64,000 nucleotides of DNA from positions 133,108,682 to 133,172,681 of the forward strand of contig CM043967.1 in the NCBI GenBank assembly GCA_014529385.2, in the 5' to 3' direction. Below, in pieces: positions 31,858 to 42,910 of this stretch. The stretch's first letter is position 1. Each line of letters begins with the position of its first letter. The stretch is from Adiantum capillus-veneris (lineage: Eukaryota; Streptophyta; Polypodiopsida; Polypodiales; Pteridaceae). The position numbers and the translations under genes are program-made. Below the pieces are notes generated by a model that did no database searches, was not told the origin of the DNA, and saw only the letters and a program-made list of their open reading frames with translations.

Positions 31858-33942
31858 TGAGTGGCATAAAATGGTAACCATCATTTTGCAACATTTATCA
31901 GCCTACTCAACGTCCTCTTCCTCATATGTGTATATATTTTTCTATGCTATTAAGTTATCTAGAGTAAATTCCCCCTCTTCGTTTAACCTTTGTGGCGACA
32001 CATACATTATACTCTTCCCAAAAATGTCACCTTAGTCATATATTTATATTACCACCCTTTTCTTTTTTGCTTTGTAAATAGAATAAGCATACAATAACCA
32101 ACTATATACCCCCAATCTTTCTTACCTCCTGTGAATTAGTAGTAGAAAAATAATATATCCATCTTCCATCCCTTATAGATAAATTCCCATGGAAATCAAC
32201 TCTCCACTTGTCTTTACCAAAGATTATGGTCCCTCTCTACAAATCTTCTATACCCCCTACATAGGTGGCCCAATATCTCTTAAGAATATACATATAGTTT
32301 CTCTCCTTTCAAAAAGACTCCAATTGTATATTCTTTTCACAAGCAAATAATATTGGGCCCTCCTCTATTTTTTTAAGCATCATAGCCTTTTGAAAAAGCA
32401 TGATTCCCCTTGGATGCATACAAGCAAAGGGCCCATACAAGAAGACTTTGAAGCAAAAGGTTCCCTAGCCTAGTGTGGACCTTCCAAACCGAATTCCTTG
32501 GTGCATGGGCATGAAGAATAGTCCAAATTCATATCAAACATGTTGAGAAGGTCAATTTTGCCTTTTGAAGCATGTCATTCCGAGCTACAGGTAAAAAGTT
32601 ATGGTCAAAATAGTGTAAATCTGTCAGATTCGCAGCAAAAGGGAATTGTAAATCAAGTAAATCAAGAGAGTGAGATCTTATTTTTTCCCTACTCATCTTC
32701 TAGAAGAGAAATGAGTGTTCAAGGTCACTTGCATGTGATGGGACCAACCTAAAGATGCTTTCTAAATGCCAAGACAGACAAGTTGAGATACCCCGCAGGA
32801 GCCACCCGTAGGGCCTCATGGTGGGGCCCACCTACATTATGCACCCCTATGGAGCCTTCACGGTCTAAAATGATATTTTTGGTGAATAAATAGTCCCTTT
32901 TATGTCCAATATTCAATGAGTGGTCAAAGGACACTTAATTAGGTCTAATCACTTACTCTAATTAAGTGTAGCATAATCCCACTCCTACACAACTATAAAT
33001 AGCCCCCCTTGGAGAGACTCAAGGACACACACACCTATATTTTCAACTTCATGTTGTTTTCTTGATCAATAGTAGAGAAAACCCCAACTCTCCCTCTTTC
33101 ACATCCTCCCTCCTAACCCTCCTCTTTGGAGGAAGTGCAACTCTATTCTCCACTCTCTCCATTCTACAATCTCTTACTCCATCAACCCAATAAATCATTT
33201 GTAGCACCTCAATAACTTGTAAATACATCATGATCTCTCTCATGGTTATGTTAATGATCATGAAATCATCTTCAAAAACTTTCAAGTGTCGCAATTCGTG
33301 ATGGTTAGCCAGCGTCTATCCTCCCCTTAAAAGGTGTGCGAGAAATCAAGTAAGTGTTCTATTCTCAATTTACCATTGGTTTGTTTCTCCACACTTATTC
33401 AATTGGTCTAAAGAAATTTCTCACTCCAAATCTCTTTTGCTTCATTACATATGCATGTGGCTACCTCTCATGGTGATTTTATTTGTGTCACGGCATTGCA
33501 TAGATGGAGATGAGCTCTCTATGCAAAGTGTGTTAGTTTGATGTAAGTGATTCTCTTGTGTGTTTGAGAGGCAAGTCTGGCGCGCATGATTTTTTTGATG
33601 AGTGCTTGAGAGAGGAAGAGTTTGGATGTATTATGGGTATTCTTATGGGGAGAAGGTGAATGCTATTCCACAAATTGCATATTTCATTTTGATGCACGGC
33701 ATTGGGTTGCATAATCGTTGATGGTGTTCAAGTGTCCAAAGTGTATATGGAGTAAGGGGGTTTTCAAAGTGTGTTGCTTGGGTGGGTGAGTGCAAGTGTT
33801 TTTTTTTTTTTGATTGGTTTCCTTCTCCACTCCCAAAACAAGGTGGTGCCCCAAGTAGTGTGCGTACCTCTTTACGAACATTTTGTGAGGGTAGGCCCAT
33901 TGGTTTGGGTTTAGAGGCCCCATTTCAAAAAGCTCGTCCTCA
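31858..33942 (+). repeat. 3' LTR of element E
   Basis: Same length as the 5' LTR (2085 bp) with about 30 substitutions by eye and no large indel. Ends GCTCGTCCTCA, then TnpA sequence resumes. Confidence 0.95.
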
Positions 33943-34345
33943 ACAGGTACAATGCCGGCAGTCCAAAGCCGGCATGGTTGGACATAGAGAAGTGGACGGG
34001 GATTGCACGAGAGACATAAGACAATCGAGACAGGTTTCAGTAGAGAGATGCAGGGAGAGCACGTTTGGAGTCAGTTGGAGTGTCACATCTTGGGAGTGGA
34101 GGCTACGACACACTTCGACATGAGTTTGTAACTATTATATATATGCTTTGCATTGTTGAAAATATATATGAAGTTTGAAGATTTATCTCATGATTAAACC
34201 ATAATTTTGTAGGAAGTTTTCGTGGAGCACCTTCCGACACGCCAAGAGGAGAACTATGGGTACAAGCATGGACTTGTGGCCCTTTTCACCCAGCTGTAGG
34301 AGGAGGGAGAGGATGTCGACTGGGAGGCATTACCATGATGGTCTT
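33943..34345 (+). pseudogene. TnpA-like protein, 3' part, CACTA-1
   Basis: Immediately after element E the gene resumes as YNAGSPKPAWLDIEKWTGIA. After a gap with a likely acceptor (TTTTGTAG at about 34207-34214), the last exon reads EENYGYKHGLVALFTQL and EGEDVDWEAL followed by a stop. CACTA-2 has the equivalent last exon (SDGYRKGIYEVLNDLD, VDWAAL). Together with 22921-23626 this shows one gene split by the retrotransposon. In-frame stops show it is decayed. Confidence 0.6.
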
Positions 34346-34439
34346 CTTTGTGGAGTCTTACTCAGTCATGTTCATACAGTCTTTGTTTGCATGTACAGTT
34401 TTGTAGTGCTTATGTTTATGGTTTTGCATTTCATTTGTG

Positions 34440-34745
34440 ATTATGATCTGTTTTGCAATTATGGTATGACACAGAGGTTATGGTTATGGTATGGCACAGA
34501 GGTTTTGGTCATGGTTTGGCGATCAAGTTATGGTTATGGTTTTGCAATGATGGTATGGCAATCATGGTATGGTTAGGGTTTGACAATCAAGTTATGGTTA
34601 TGGTTTTCAGTGATGTAAGGAAATCATGTAATAGTTATGGTTTGGCAATCAGATTATGGTTATGGTTATGGTTATGGTTATGGTTTTGTCGTTGTGCCTA
34701 TGATTTGGGAGTCGAGGTTATGGTTATGATTTTGAGAACTTGTCA
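34440..34745. repeat. GGTTATG minisatellite downstream of TnpA-like gene
   Basis: Dense GGTTATGGTTATGG and GGTATGGCA words over about 300 bp. The matching array, in the opposite orientation, occurs at 44855-45135 downstream of the TnpA-like gene of CACTA-2. Confidence 0.8.
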
Positions 34746-35196
34746 TGATTAAGCTTTTGATTTTGTGGTTTTGTTATTTTTACAGTTTTGCTACTCTGCA
34801 TACACCCATTCTTTAGCATCAACTTGTAGGTGGAGTGCGGTTGCTTGTGCACTCTTCCATTCGGTAGAGAGGGTTGTTTTCTGTTGTTATAGTACATGCA
34901 GCATCAGTTCCCTACCCTCTTTGCCCAAAAAAAATTTGCAGGTTTGGTCGTCAAAAAAAAGTTCAGTATATATGCCGGTACAGGCCTCGAAAGAACCGTC
35001 TGTATTAATAAACTTCTTGGTGCATCTAACTACGTGCATACAGGCGTATATGACTATGTGTATTCTGACGGTTATAGCTTGGCATATTTTGACGATTCTT
35101 AACGGTATATATACCAATGCTACGATACTGGGGCTTATTATGATGCTTATTTCAACATATTTTACTTTTAAAAGAAAGCTTGTCTCGCTGGTATTT

Positions 35197-35226
35197 GCAC
35201 CGATTTTTACGCGACGTGTTGTAGTG
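35197..35226 (+). repeat. 3' terminal inverted repeat of CACTA-1
   Basis: Ends GACGTGTTGTAGTG. Its reverse complement, CACTACAACACGTCGCGTAA, matches the 5' end CACTACAAGAGGTCGCTTAA at 17 of 20 positions. Confidence 0.8.
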
Positions 35227-36154
35227 CATTGATAAATGAAAAAAACATAGTACACATAATAAATAGATGAAATAAAGAATCTCTATGGATGTAAGATAAC
35301 GATTACAAGAAGAGCATAGCTCGTTTCATAACCTTCCAACCACCCCCGAGCTATCTCAATCTCAATCTTGTGCACAATCTCAATAACAATCACACTCTCA
35401 CTCTCAATCTCAATCACACTCTCAATTCAATCTCAATTTCAATCACACTCTCAATCTTTCAATGGCAACACCGATCATAATGTGGAAAAGCAATACAATC
35501 ACAATCGTGAAAATCTTATTACACCTTGCACAGATCATGTTTCACTTTGCTGAGTAGATATCACATTGGTTTCTTCAATGTCTACAAAATAACCAAAACA
35601 ACATACTCGTGCAACCAATTCAACACGATAATCAAATTATAAAACATGATTCTACTATCATAAAAGAGTATAATCACTTCTTTGTTGGATTAAACAAAAG
35701 AGATATTACCTATGTATATCTATTTGTAATCTAGCATGTTGCTGCTTGTAGGCTACCATACTACTTTTGGCAGTCTGTTTCTACCATAACTTTGTTATAC
35801 AGACTCAGAATATAAACTTTCAATTACTCAAAACAACGGGAACAGATTTGTTCTACAAGAATGCGAAGACAGAATTACAAAAAACCTCCTATTTTGTCTA
35901 AAAACGTAAAGTTTAGGTCGCGAGTCATAAAAACTCTATTTTTTGTTCTGCACGACTTTTTTGACTTATATTTAGGCTTGTCCATGGATTTTAAGCTAAA
36001 ACATATGAAAATAAAACATTGATATTGATAAATAATTATTTTAACTATGTTTTTATTTTAATATCTATAGCCAAACTATCCTTTATTTATTAATCATTAT
36101 CAAATATATCTTTAGTGTATTGTTGTAAAAAAATCAAGAGCCTGTATTTTCTCT
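35227..36154. other. Non-coding sequence with CAATCT-type repeats
   Basis: Spacer between CACTA-1 and the chromovirus. At 35353-35463 it holds imperfect (CTCAAT)n / CAATCACACT repeats; the rest is AT-rich with no supported gene. Confidence 0.5.
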
Positions 36155-37716
36155 ATAACATTTAATGACCTAAAAACTTGTGTGTAGCGGAAATTAGCAT
36201 GAACATAGTGGGCATTTCATTAGAATATATTCCTAATGAGAATTACAAGAATGCTTGGGTGGAGAGAGCAACAAAAAGCATAACACCTAGTTAGATAACA
36301 TGAACAATACTTTCAAAAGAGAGAGAAATTAAGCTATTGACAAGAGTTGAGGACCCGATTTGCATGGAGTCGGTCCCCCCTCCAAAAGGCTTTGTTATGG
36401 TTTCTCCCATCAAGAGAGACATTGTACAATACAATTCTTTGTGTTCCTTCAAGACTAGCTAGTGCAATGAAGTTGTAAGCTTCATACACTAAGCAAAACA
36501 CTTAGCAAACACAACATCAATTATCCCCGGTCTCAGACCCAAGACCTCACACACCTTCAAAGATGGTGAGAGCTAGCAGGGTATGAGAGTAGATTGAGAG
36601 GAAGAAGGAGTATCTTACGATAAAGATGTACATCTCCTCACATAATCACTCGTATTAGCATATCTTAGCTTAGTAATTAGCATGGTAGAGGAGATGAGCA
36701 TGCATTGAAGCTTGGCTCTTGGTTGGATTTGCATCACAAAGCCAAGAGTTGTTGGTGTAGGTCTCCCTTCTCACAAGCTTGGAGTAGTTGGTAAGCTTTC
36801 CATTAAATCTTGAGAAGGAGAGAGAGTCTTCTTTACTTCACACATGAGATTGTGTGAGTGTGTGTGTGATAATGCGTTGCAAAAATCAGTCCCCCCCTCT
36901 CTCTTGGGCGACCCCTCTTGCTATTTGCTCTTGCTATTCTCTCATTGGACCACCCTATGGCTAGCCAATGACAATTAAGCAGTATAAGTGATAGCCTTCT
37001 GACATGTGTCCCCCTTTCCCCTTTTGTGACAGCTTTAGGTAATTTAATAATTCAACTAAAATCTCATTGGACCCCTTTGCCTCCTGGCCAATAGGAATCG
37101 GGCAAGCCATTGGGCTGCTCAATGGTCATTGGACCCCTTGGGAGACTGTCCAATAGTCTTCTAGAGGATTAATTCTCATTGGTTCTTTTATTAAGTTTTT
37201 TTAAATTAATTAAACTAGATTTACTCTAGCCTAATTCTCATTGGTCCACCTCCAGGGCCATCCAATAGGAATTGGGTACACCTTGTGGGCATCTGGCTTT
37301 GGGAGCGGACATGTGTCAATCATTCCCTTTGTGTAAAGGGAGTGTGTGTGTGTGTGGATTTCTCTCTTATCCCCTACATGCAAGGCTCGCCCCCTCCTAA
37401 GTAGGGATTGTAAAGACTTTTTTGTACACACAAAGCATCCAATTCCCCTATGGTTGACCTTTGGCCACAACCTTTGAATTTTGGAAGTCTTACTGGGTTG
37501 AACCTTAGGGTCTTTTCAGCCCATTGTTGCACATGGCTCTTTTGCAGATGGCCTCCCCTTTGGATCCCTATTTTCCCTCCTTTGTATCCCTACTGTGGCC
37601 GGTCTGCTAGCTTAACCAATATTCTAGCTTTTTCTCCCCTGGAACTTCCCCATATTAAATGATCAGTTTAACATGAGAAAATCATTTAGGAGAATTAGAT
37701 ATTGATTATTATGACA
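36155..37716 (-). repeat. 3' LTR of chromovirus
   Basis: Matches 42911-44407 closely. The minus-strand start is placed at TGTCATAATAATC, after a stretch GTCGAGGACGAC and a weak purine tract AAGAGAGACGTAA; the outer end reads TTATA instead of TTACA. It contains a dense cluster of CCAAT/ATTGG motifs at 36950-37275. Confidence 0.75.
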
Positions 37717-38049
37717 TTACGTCTCTCTTGAAATCATAGTCGTCCTCGACTATGGTGTAGAGAAGATAAATTATATTCATGAGTCCTTTTCTTAGCGGGT
37801 AGAGGATCCCTATGTTACCCTATGACATCATTCCACAATGGATGACTAGTCCATTTGGTGCAAGCATGCCTGCACATTAGTCCTATCAATCTTCCATAGT
37901 AGAGTGACAAGATCTACTTGGTGTTTGGGAGACGTCGTCTCCGCAAACTTGATCTAAGCATGCATACTACTTCATTTTTGTGCACAATAAAGAAAAAGAG
38001 AGTCTTATAAGACAAAAAATTTGTTCATTTTTAACATTTTGTACATTTG

Positions 38050-38368
38050 CTTACTCTTGGGAATCATTGTAAGCATTGAAAAGGTTTAGGTTATCCTTTA
38101 ATTGTATGCCTTGCATCCATCTAGCATCTTCAAAAGGATAATTCTTAAACTTAATAAGATATCATCGGATAGTCTTACCGCCTCTTAGTACCTTGTCTTC
38201 ATGTCGGAGAATGGACTCGGGCTGCAGCACCTCCTCTTGGTCCTCGATCTCCGGTGGGTCTTCAATAGTTGGTTCTTGAGGTGGCTCTCCTTTGTAAGGC
38301 TTTAATAGGCTCACATGGAAAGCATTGTGTATGAGCCAATGATTGGGCAACTTGAGTTGATAGGCCAT
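38050..38368 (-). pseudogene. Integrase tail with chromodomain-like end
   Basis: Reads [20 protein letters not shown] and [10 protein letters not shown], then [19 protein letters not shown], a stop, and YLIKFKNYPFEDARWMQ. The last part follows the chromodomain pattern (ILxxR....G..YLVKWKGYP.EDATW) used by chromoviruses to target heterochromatin. The stop lies in the middle of the chromodomain. Confidence 0.7.
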
Positions 38369-38540
38369 CTCATTGATTGGCCTAAGAATGTGGAAGGGAC
38401 CATAGTACCTTTTTGCTAGTTTGGCATAGTACTTTTGGTGTCTCGTAGGATTCTTGCCCGTTGTGTACCTTAATCGAGCCTTGGGAAACTTTAATAAGAC
38501 CCAATCATTTTCTTTAAAGGTTTGGGCTCTTCTGTGCTTG

Positions 38541-39085
38541 TCAGCAGAGCAGCCTTTTGCCTTTGCTATGAGATAGAGATAGCATCCTTAATCTTTTAAA
38601 AATATTATTGTAGATCCTGGCTATACTCATCTGCAGCGCGAAGATCTTCCCATGTACCTTAAGTAGCAGGGGACTTTTTGATCTTCCCTCAATTACCTCG
38701 AAAGGTGCTTTTCCCGTGGAAGTATGTACAGTGTTATTGTATGCATACTCCACTAAGGGTAAGTACTTCTCCCATTGGGATCTTTGATCTACTTCCGTTA
38801 CATAGGCTTTTAGTAGATGGAGAATGGTTATGTTAGCTATTTAATTTTGGACATCCGTTTGTGGATGATAGGCCGAAGAGAAGTTTAGCCTTGTCCCTAA
38901 ATTCTCAAAGAGACCCTTCCCAAACTTACTGGTCATTCTAGGATCTCTATCCGACACTATGGACATTGGCAAGCCATGGTACTTGAAAATTTGTGAAATG
39001 AAGAGGGTTGCCATTTGATGGGCTTTGATAGTCTTTTTGACAGGTATAAAATGAAGATCAATAGTGTACTCATCTATCATTGAAG
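38541..39085 (-). pseudogene. Chromovirus integrase core, 5' part deleted
   Basis: A frame at 39080-38841 reads FIPVKKTIKAHQMATLFISQ, IFKYHGLPMSIVSDRDPRMT and NFSSAYHPQTDVQN; then, in another frame, MEYAYNNTVHTSTGKAPFEV and KVHGKIFALQM. SDRD holds the second catalytic aspartate. The HHCC zinc finger and the first-aspartate region expected between RNase H and FIPVKK are absent, and the two flanks adjoin within about 10 bp, so several hundred bases are deleted. Confidence 0.75.
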
Positions 39086-39637
39086 ATCATTGTGAGTTGC
39101 TATGGAAACCGCATTCACTCTCGGCGGTCTTGAGAGTGCATCAGCTACTTGATTATGCTTTCTAGCAATGTGAGCAATATGAAAATGAAATTGCGAAAGG
39201 AAATTTTCCCACCTCATTTGTTTGTCAAAGAGCTTGGTCTGCGTCATGAAGTAATTAAGACTTTGGTGATCCGTTCGCAGAATGAAAGGAGTCCCCAATA
39301 AATAGTGCTTCCATGAGTCTAAGGCATGTAGAACTGCAAGGAGTTCCTTTTCATATATGCCTAGAGATTGCTCAACAAGGTCGAGCCTTCGACTTTCATA
39401 GCCTATGGCGTGCCCTTCTTGAAGCAAAACAGCTCCAAGGCAATCACCACAAGCATCACATTGGACCTCAAATGGTTTTGAGAGATCCGGTAGTGTAAGC
39501 ATAGGTTGAGAGATAAGCTTTTCGAAAGCATTGTTTTGATTAGCAGACCATGTATACCTAACGCTTTTCTTTGTTAGGTCATGTAATGGTCCCGCAATTT
39601 GTGAGAACTTTTCTATGAAGCATCTATAGTAGGCCAT
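39077..39637 (-). pseudogene. Chromovirus RNase H
   Basis: Reads FEVQCDACGDCLGAVLLQEG, GYESRRLDLVEQSLGIYEKE, LLAVLHALDSWKHYLLG, FILRTDHQSLNYFM and RKHNQVADALSRPPRVNA, the complete Ty3/gypsy RNase H with catalytic D, E, D and the ADALSR end. It overlaps the end of the gag-RT frame in a different phase. Confidence 0.8.
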
Positions 39638-42100
39638 CCTTTTATTACCTCTAACTTTGATGGATCCATTTGGATGCCATCTTGAGAGATAATGTGACCT
39701 AAATACTGAATCTCTTGCAAGAAAAAATCACTTTTCTTTAGATTAACATAAAGTTTATTCTCTCTTAAAACTTGAAATATTACCTGGAGGTGTTGCTTGT
39801 TTTCGTCTAATGAATTAGAGTAGATGATAATATCATCAAAGAACACTCCAGTGAAGGTTCGATGAGGCCTGAATAGCTTCTCCATCAAGCGGTTGAATGT
39901 GGCTGGTGCATTGGTCAAGCCAAAAAGCATGAAAATGTATTCGTAAAGAGAAAATGTGGTGCGAAATGCGGTCTTTACAATGTCTTGATCAACTATCCTT
40001 ATTTGATGATAGCCACTTTTTAGGTCAATCCTACTGAAGTAGGTCGATCCTTGTAGCTTATCAAATAGGTCTTCTAACCGTGGAACGGGAAACCTATTCT
40101 TGATAGTGATCCTATTTAGTGCTCTATAGTCGACACACATACGATATGTGCCGTCTTTCTTTTGCACTAATAGCACAGGTGAGCAAAATGGAGATGAGCT
40201 AGGCCTAAACATGCCCTTCTCAACTAACTCATGCACTTGCCGCACAATCTCTTCTTGTTGAGCTTGAGAAACTCTATAAGAAGGTTTGTTAGGCGGTGAA
40301 CTTCCTAGAAGAAGTTCAATTGCATGGTCATCATTACCTCGTTTAGGAGGTAGCTCACAAGGGATGTCATCAATAAAAACATCTTGAAACCCCTTGAGAA
40401 AATTGGATAACTCTAATTCTTTTTTATTTATTTTATTTTCTTTTGCTAAAGCATTAGGTTCATTTTGAGAATCTTTAACAAAAATCATGTAAGCGGAAAT
40501 AAAGCTCTTTATTGACTTGTTGAAAGCTGGTGTATGTACAATGGGGATAGTGTTACCCATTTCCTTAGCATCTATATACATGTCTTTTTCCCTGAACTTA
40601 AAGGAGATTCTCCTTTCAGGGAATTTAACACTGGCAGCCAGGCGATCAAACCATGGTGCCCCTAGGATTACATCCTCATGCTTGAGAGGAGAGATAAAGA
40701 AGTCCTCTTTGTCCACATAGCTTTGGACATGAAGCCTCAATTTCCCGATTAAGGGAGTAACTGAAGCTTCTTGCCCCTTGAAACCACTGTCTGCGGGTAG
40801 GACATCTCCCATCTTGTAGGCTTGTATGCCTAGCTTGGTGGCCAACTCTATAGATATAAAATTGTGAGTAGAACCAGGGTCAAAGAGAATAAAAGCATCA
40901 TGTTCTCTTACCTTTCCCCAAGCATGGCATAGAGGATATCCTTTGTGGTGAGTTTGGTGAGTCTCCTCCTCTTGGATTTCAACCAAGGTAGCTCTAAGAG
41001 GATCTTGGCGGTTGTTCTTTTGGGCACAAGCGCGGTACGCATGCCCTTGTTCGCCGCACTTTAAACACCGGTTATCCTTGCGATAACGCTCAAGCTCTTC
41101 AGGAGAGAGTTTGATTTTACCTTTGTAAACTACCTTCTCTTTAGCTTTGTTGGAGTTGTCCTTAGGAGACTTTTGGACATTGTCCTTCCCCTTAGGCTTG
41201 TTGGAACCCTTGTTTTCCATGGGCTTATTATTTCTTTTAGCCCCCATTTGGAAATTGATTCGAGAGGCCACCATAGTATGGTGTATTATCGCCGATATGG
41301 TACGTGGCCTTTGGGAGTTGACATACTCTGCCATTTCTTCGGTTAGGCCCGCACAAAATTTTTGCTTTTGCTCTCCAAAATCCAACTTTTTGAAGATAGT
41401 GGCTTTGAGTTGTAGATCCCAAAACTTGTCTACATATTTGTGGATGGATTCATAGGGAGAGAGCTTTAAGCTTCGCCATTCGGTGAGTACTTTGTCTTTG
41501 GCATCAGTGGACAAAAACTGCTTCATAATGGACGCTCTTAAAGCTTTCCATGTTTGCGGAGCTTCACCGTTGGCTCGTAGGCTAGACCACCATTGCCTGG
41601 CGTAATTTTGAAAGTGCATAGCTACATGGCGTAGCTTAGAGGACTCCGTGAAGCCCTCATCTCCAAACGCCACATCAAACTGTTGGATAAAGGCCAAGAC
41701 TTTGTCCGTAGCACCAAAGGTTCCATCATAGGTAAGGAAAAAGATGTTCTTCCCTCCCTCTTTGAACTTCTTGAGCTTGGACGACCTCTTCCATGCGGCA
41801 ATGGATTTCCTATGGCCTCTTCTTTTTGATGGTTCAAAAGTTGCACCATCACTTTCTTCAGAAGGTGAAGAATTTGAAGAAGGTGGAGAAGAGGGTGACC
41901 TCTTTCTCTCCCTTTTCTTGTCTTGATCTTCGTCATCTTCACCATCACTTTCATAAGAGGAAGAGGATGAAGAAGATGGAGAAGAGGGTGTCCTCTTTCT
42001 CGCCTTTTTCTTCTTTTTCTTTTTATCATCCCTCTTTGAATTATGGTGTGGAGAAGGGTGCGATGGTCTTTTCTGCTTTGGTGGTGATGGAGAGTGTTTA
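39613..42100 (-). pseudogene. Chromovirus gag (C-terminal part), protease and RT
   Basis: A long open frame. After a K/R/S-rich low-complexity region it reads FLTYDGTFGATDKVLAFIQQ and WWSSLRANGEAPQTWKALRA (retrotransposon gag domain), knuckle CLKCGEQGHAYRAC, protease FDPGSTHNFISIELATKLG (S to P beside the catalytic D), and RT with YRMCVDYRALNRITIKNRFP, FSRIDLKSGYHQIRI, LFGLTNAPATFNRLM and VFFDDIIIYS. FFDD at the RT active site is common in plant Ty3/gypsy elements. The upstream gag start is in another frame. Confidence 0.85.
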
Positions 42101-42493
42101 GCCCGCCGTCTTCGTGGAGCCAGACTCACTTCTTTCTCGTTCCTTCGGTGGAGGCTCTTGAGTTCTTCTTTGAGAAGGAGATGCATATTCAAGAAGTAAA
42201 TTCTTGAGCCCTTCGTATGGAGACTCTTCTTCTTCCCGGATCGAAGAGAGACCTCTTTTGGAAGTCTCACAAGAAGGCTTCCTAGGTGTTCTCTCGTCAT
42301 GGTGATGAGCTTGGAGAATCCCATGAGCACGGAGCTGCTGCTGCACTTCACTTTGGAGAGATGGATTGCCCATGGCTTGTTGAAGCCTGGAAACAAGATA
42401 GTTAACAAGCATCGGAGCATCATTAGTAGCTTGTTCATAAGCAAAATCAAAGTTATCAACATTAATTTCACTCTCTTTACTATTCTCAGCCAT
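42098..42493 (-). pseudogene. Chromovirus gag N-terminus (frameshifted)
   Basis: ATG at 42493: MAENSKESEINVDNFDFAYE, then PMLVNYLVSRLQQAMGNPSL and LRAHGILQAHHHDERTPRKP. The composition and position just inside the primer-binding site fit the true gag start. It ends at a stop near 42098; gag continues one frame over, so a single frameshift near 42110 is inferred. Confidence 0.65.
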
Positions 42494-42892
42494 TCTAACA
42501 ACTTTTAGGTGTAAACTTTTTAGGTGTACTTTGGCACTTCAAGCCCTAGTTGCTACTCCTCTTTACCCCTTTAGAAAAATCACTCAAGCTACTGTACTCG
42601 TGGCTCGAATACCATTAATTGCAAGGAATAGAAGAGAGGGTCGTTCAACACCAAAACATCACCAGCTCCTGTCAAGCTTCTAATAGCTCAATAGTGGTTA
42701 AGCCGTAGGCAAGCCTAGTAGGACTCCACTATTAAGACCATAGCTCTCGAAGGTGATGCCCCGTTAACTGCACAAAGGCAGGCGCACTGCAAGGTTGAAA
42801 AATCCCTATTCTACTTACTCACAGGCAATTAATAATACCAACAATTTATACCTAGCTTGAGGACCTCCCTACTTGAGCAAAAAAAGAGAAAC

Positions 42893-42909
42893 CTTGTGCT
42901 CTGATACCA
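42893..42909 (-). other. Primer-binding site of chromovirus
   Basis: The minus strand reads TGGTATCAGAGCACAAG, initiator-Met type, one base from the 5' LTR. Confidence 0.85.
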
Positions 42910-42910
42910 A

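Larger units (their letters stand above)
23627..33942 (+). mobile_element. Ty3/gypsy element E (Tat-type, dual RNase H)
   Basis: A 10.3-kb element with two 2085-bp LTRs (23627-25711, 31858-33942), primer-binding site TGGTGCCCCCAC at 25717 and a polypurine tract before the 3' LTR. Between primer site and gag are two small sense ORFs, then gag-protease-RT-RNase H-second RNase H-integrase in one long frame with one stop. The second RNase H after the usual one is the hallmark of the Tat lineage. By eye the LTRs differ at about 30 positions, so the insertion is fairly recent. The flanks are ACAA and ACAG, suggesting a 4-bp target duplication. Confidence 0.9.
19804..35226 (+). mobile_element. CACTA-1, En/Spm-type DNA transposon carrying a nested retrotransposon
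   Basis: Starts CACTACAAGAGGTCGC and ends in the inverted counterpart GCGACGTGTTGTAGTG; the termini match imperfectly over about 30 bp (shared TCGC, TAAA, GGTGC). The flanking triplets are CGT and CAT, a plausible 3-bp target duplication with one CpG-type change. Removing the nested Ty3/gypsy element E (23627-33942) leaves about 5.1 kb. A TnpA-like gene is recognisable, but no TNP2 transposase, so this copy is non-autonomous. The interior before the gene is a large minisatellite containing a LINE fragment. Gene and 3' minisatellite are shared with CACTA-2. Confidence 0.8.

Noticed and set aside
34440-34745. CRISPR-like array
   Set aside because: The repeats are a short-unit minisatellite without regular spacers, in a plant transposon.
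41622-42101. Lys/Arg/His-rich ORFs on both strands in chromovirus gag
   Set aside because: Alternative frames of one low-complexity gag linker.
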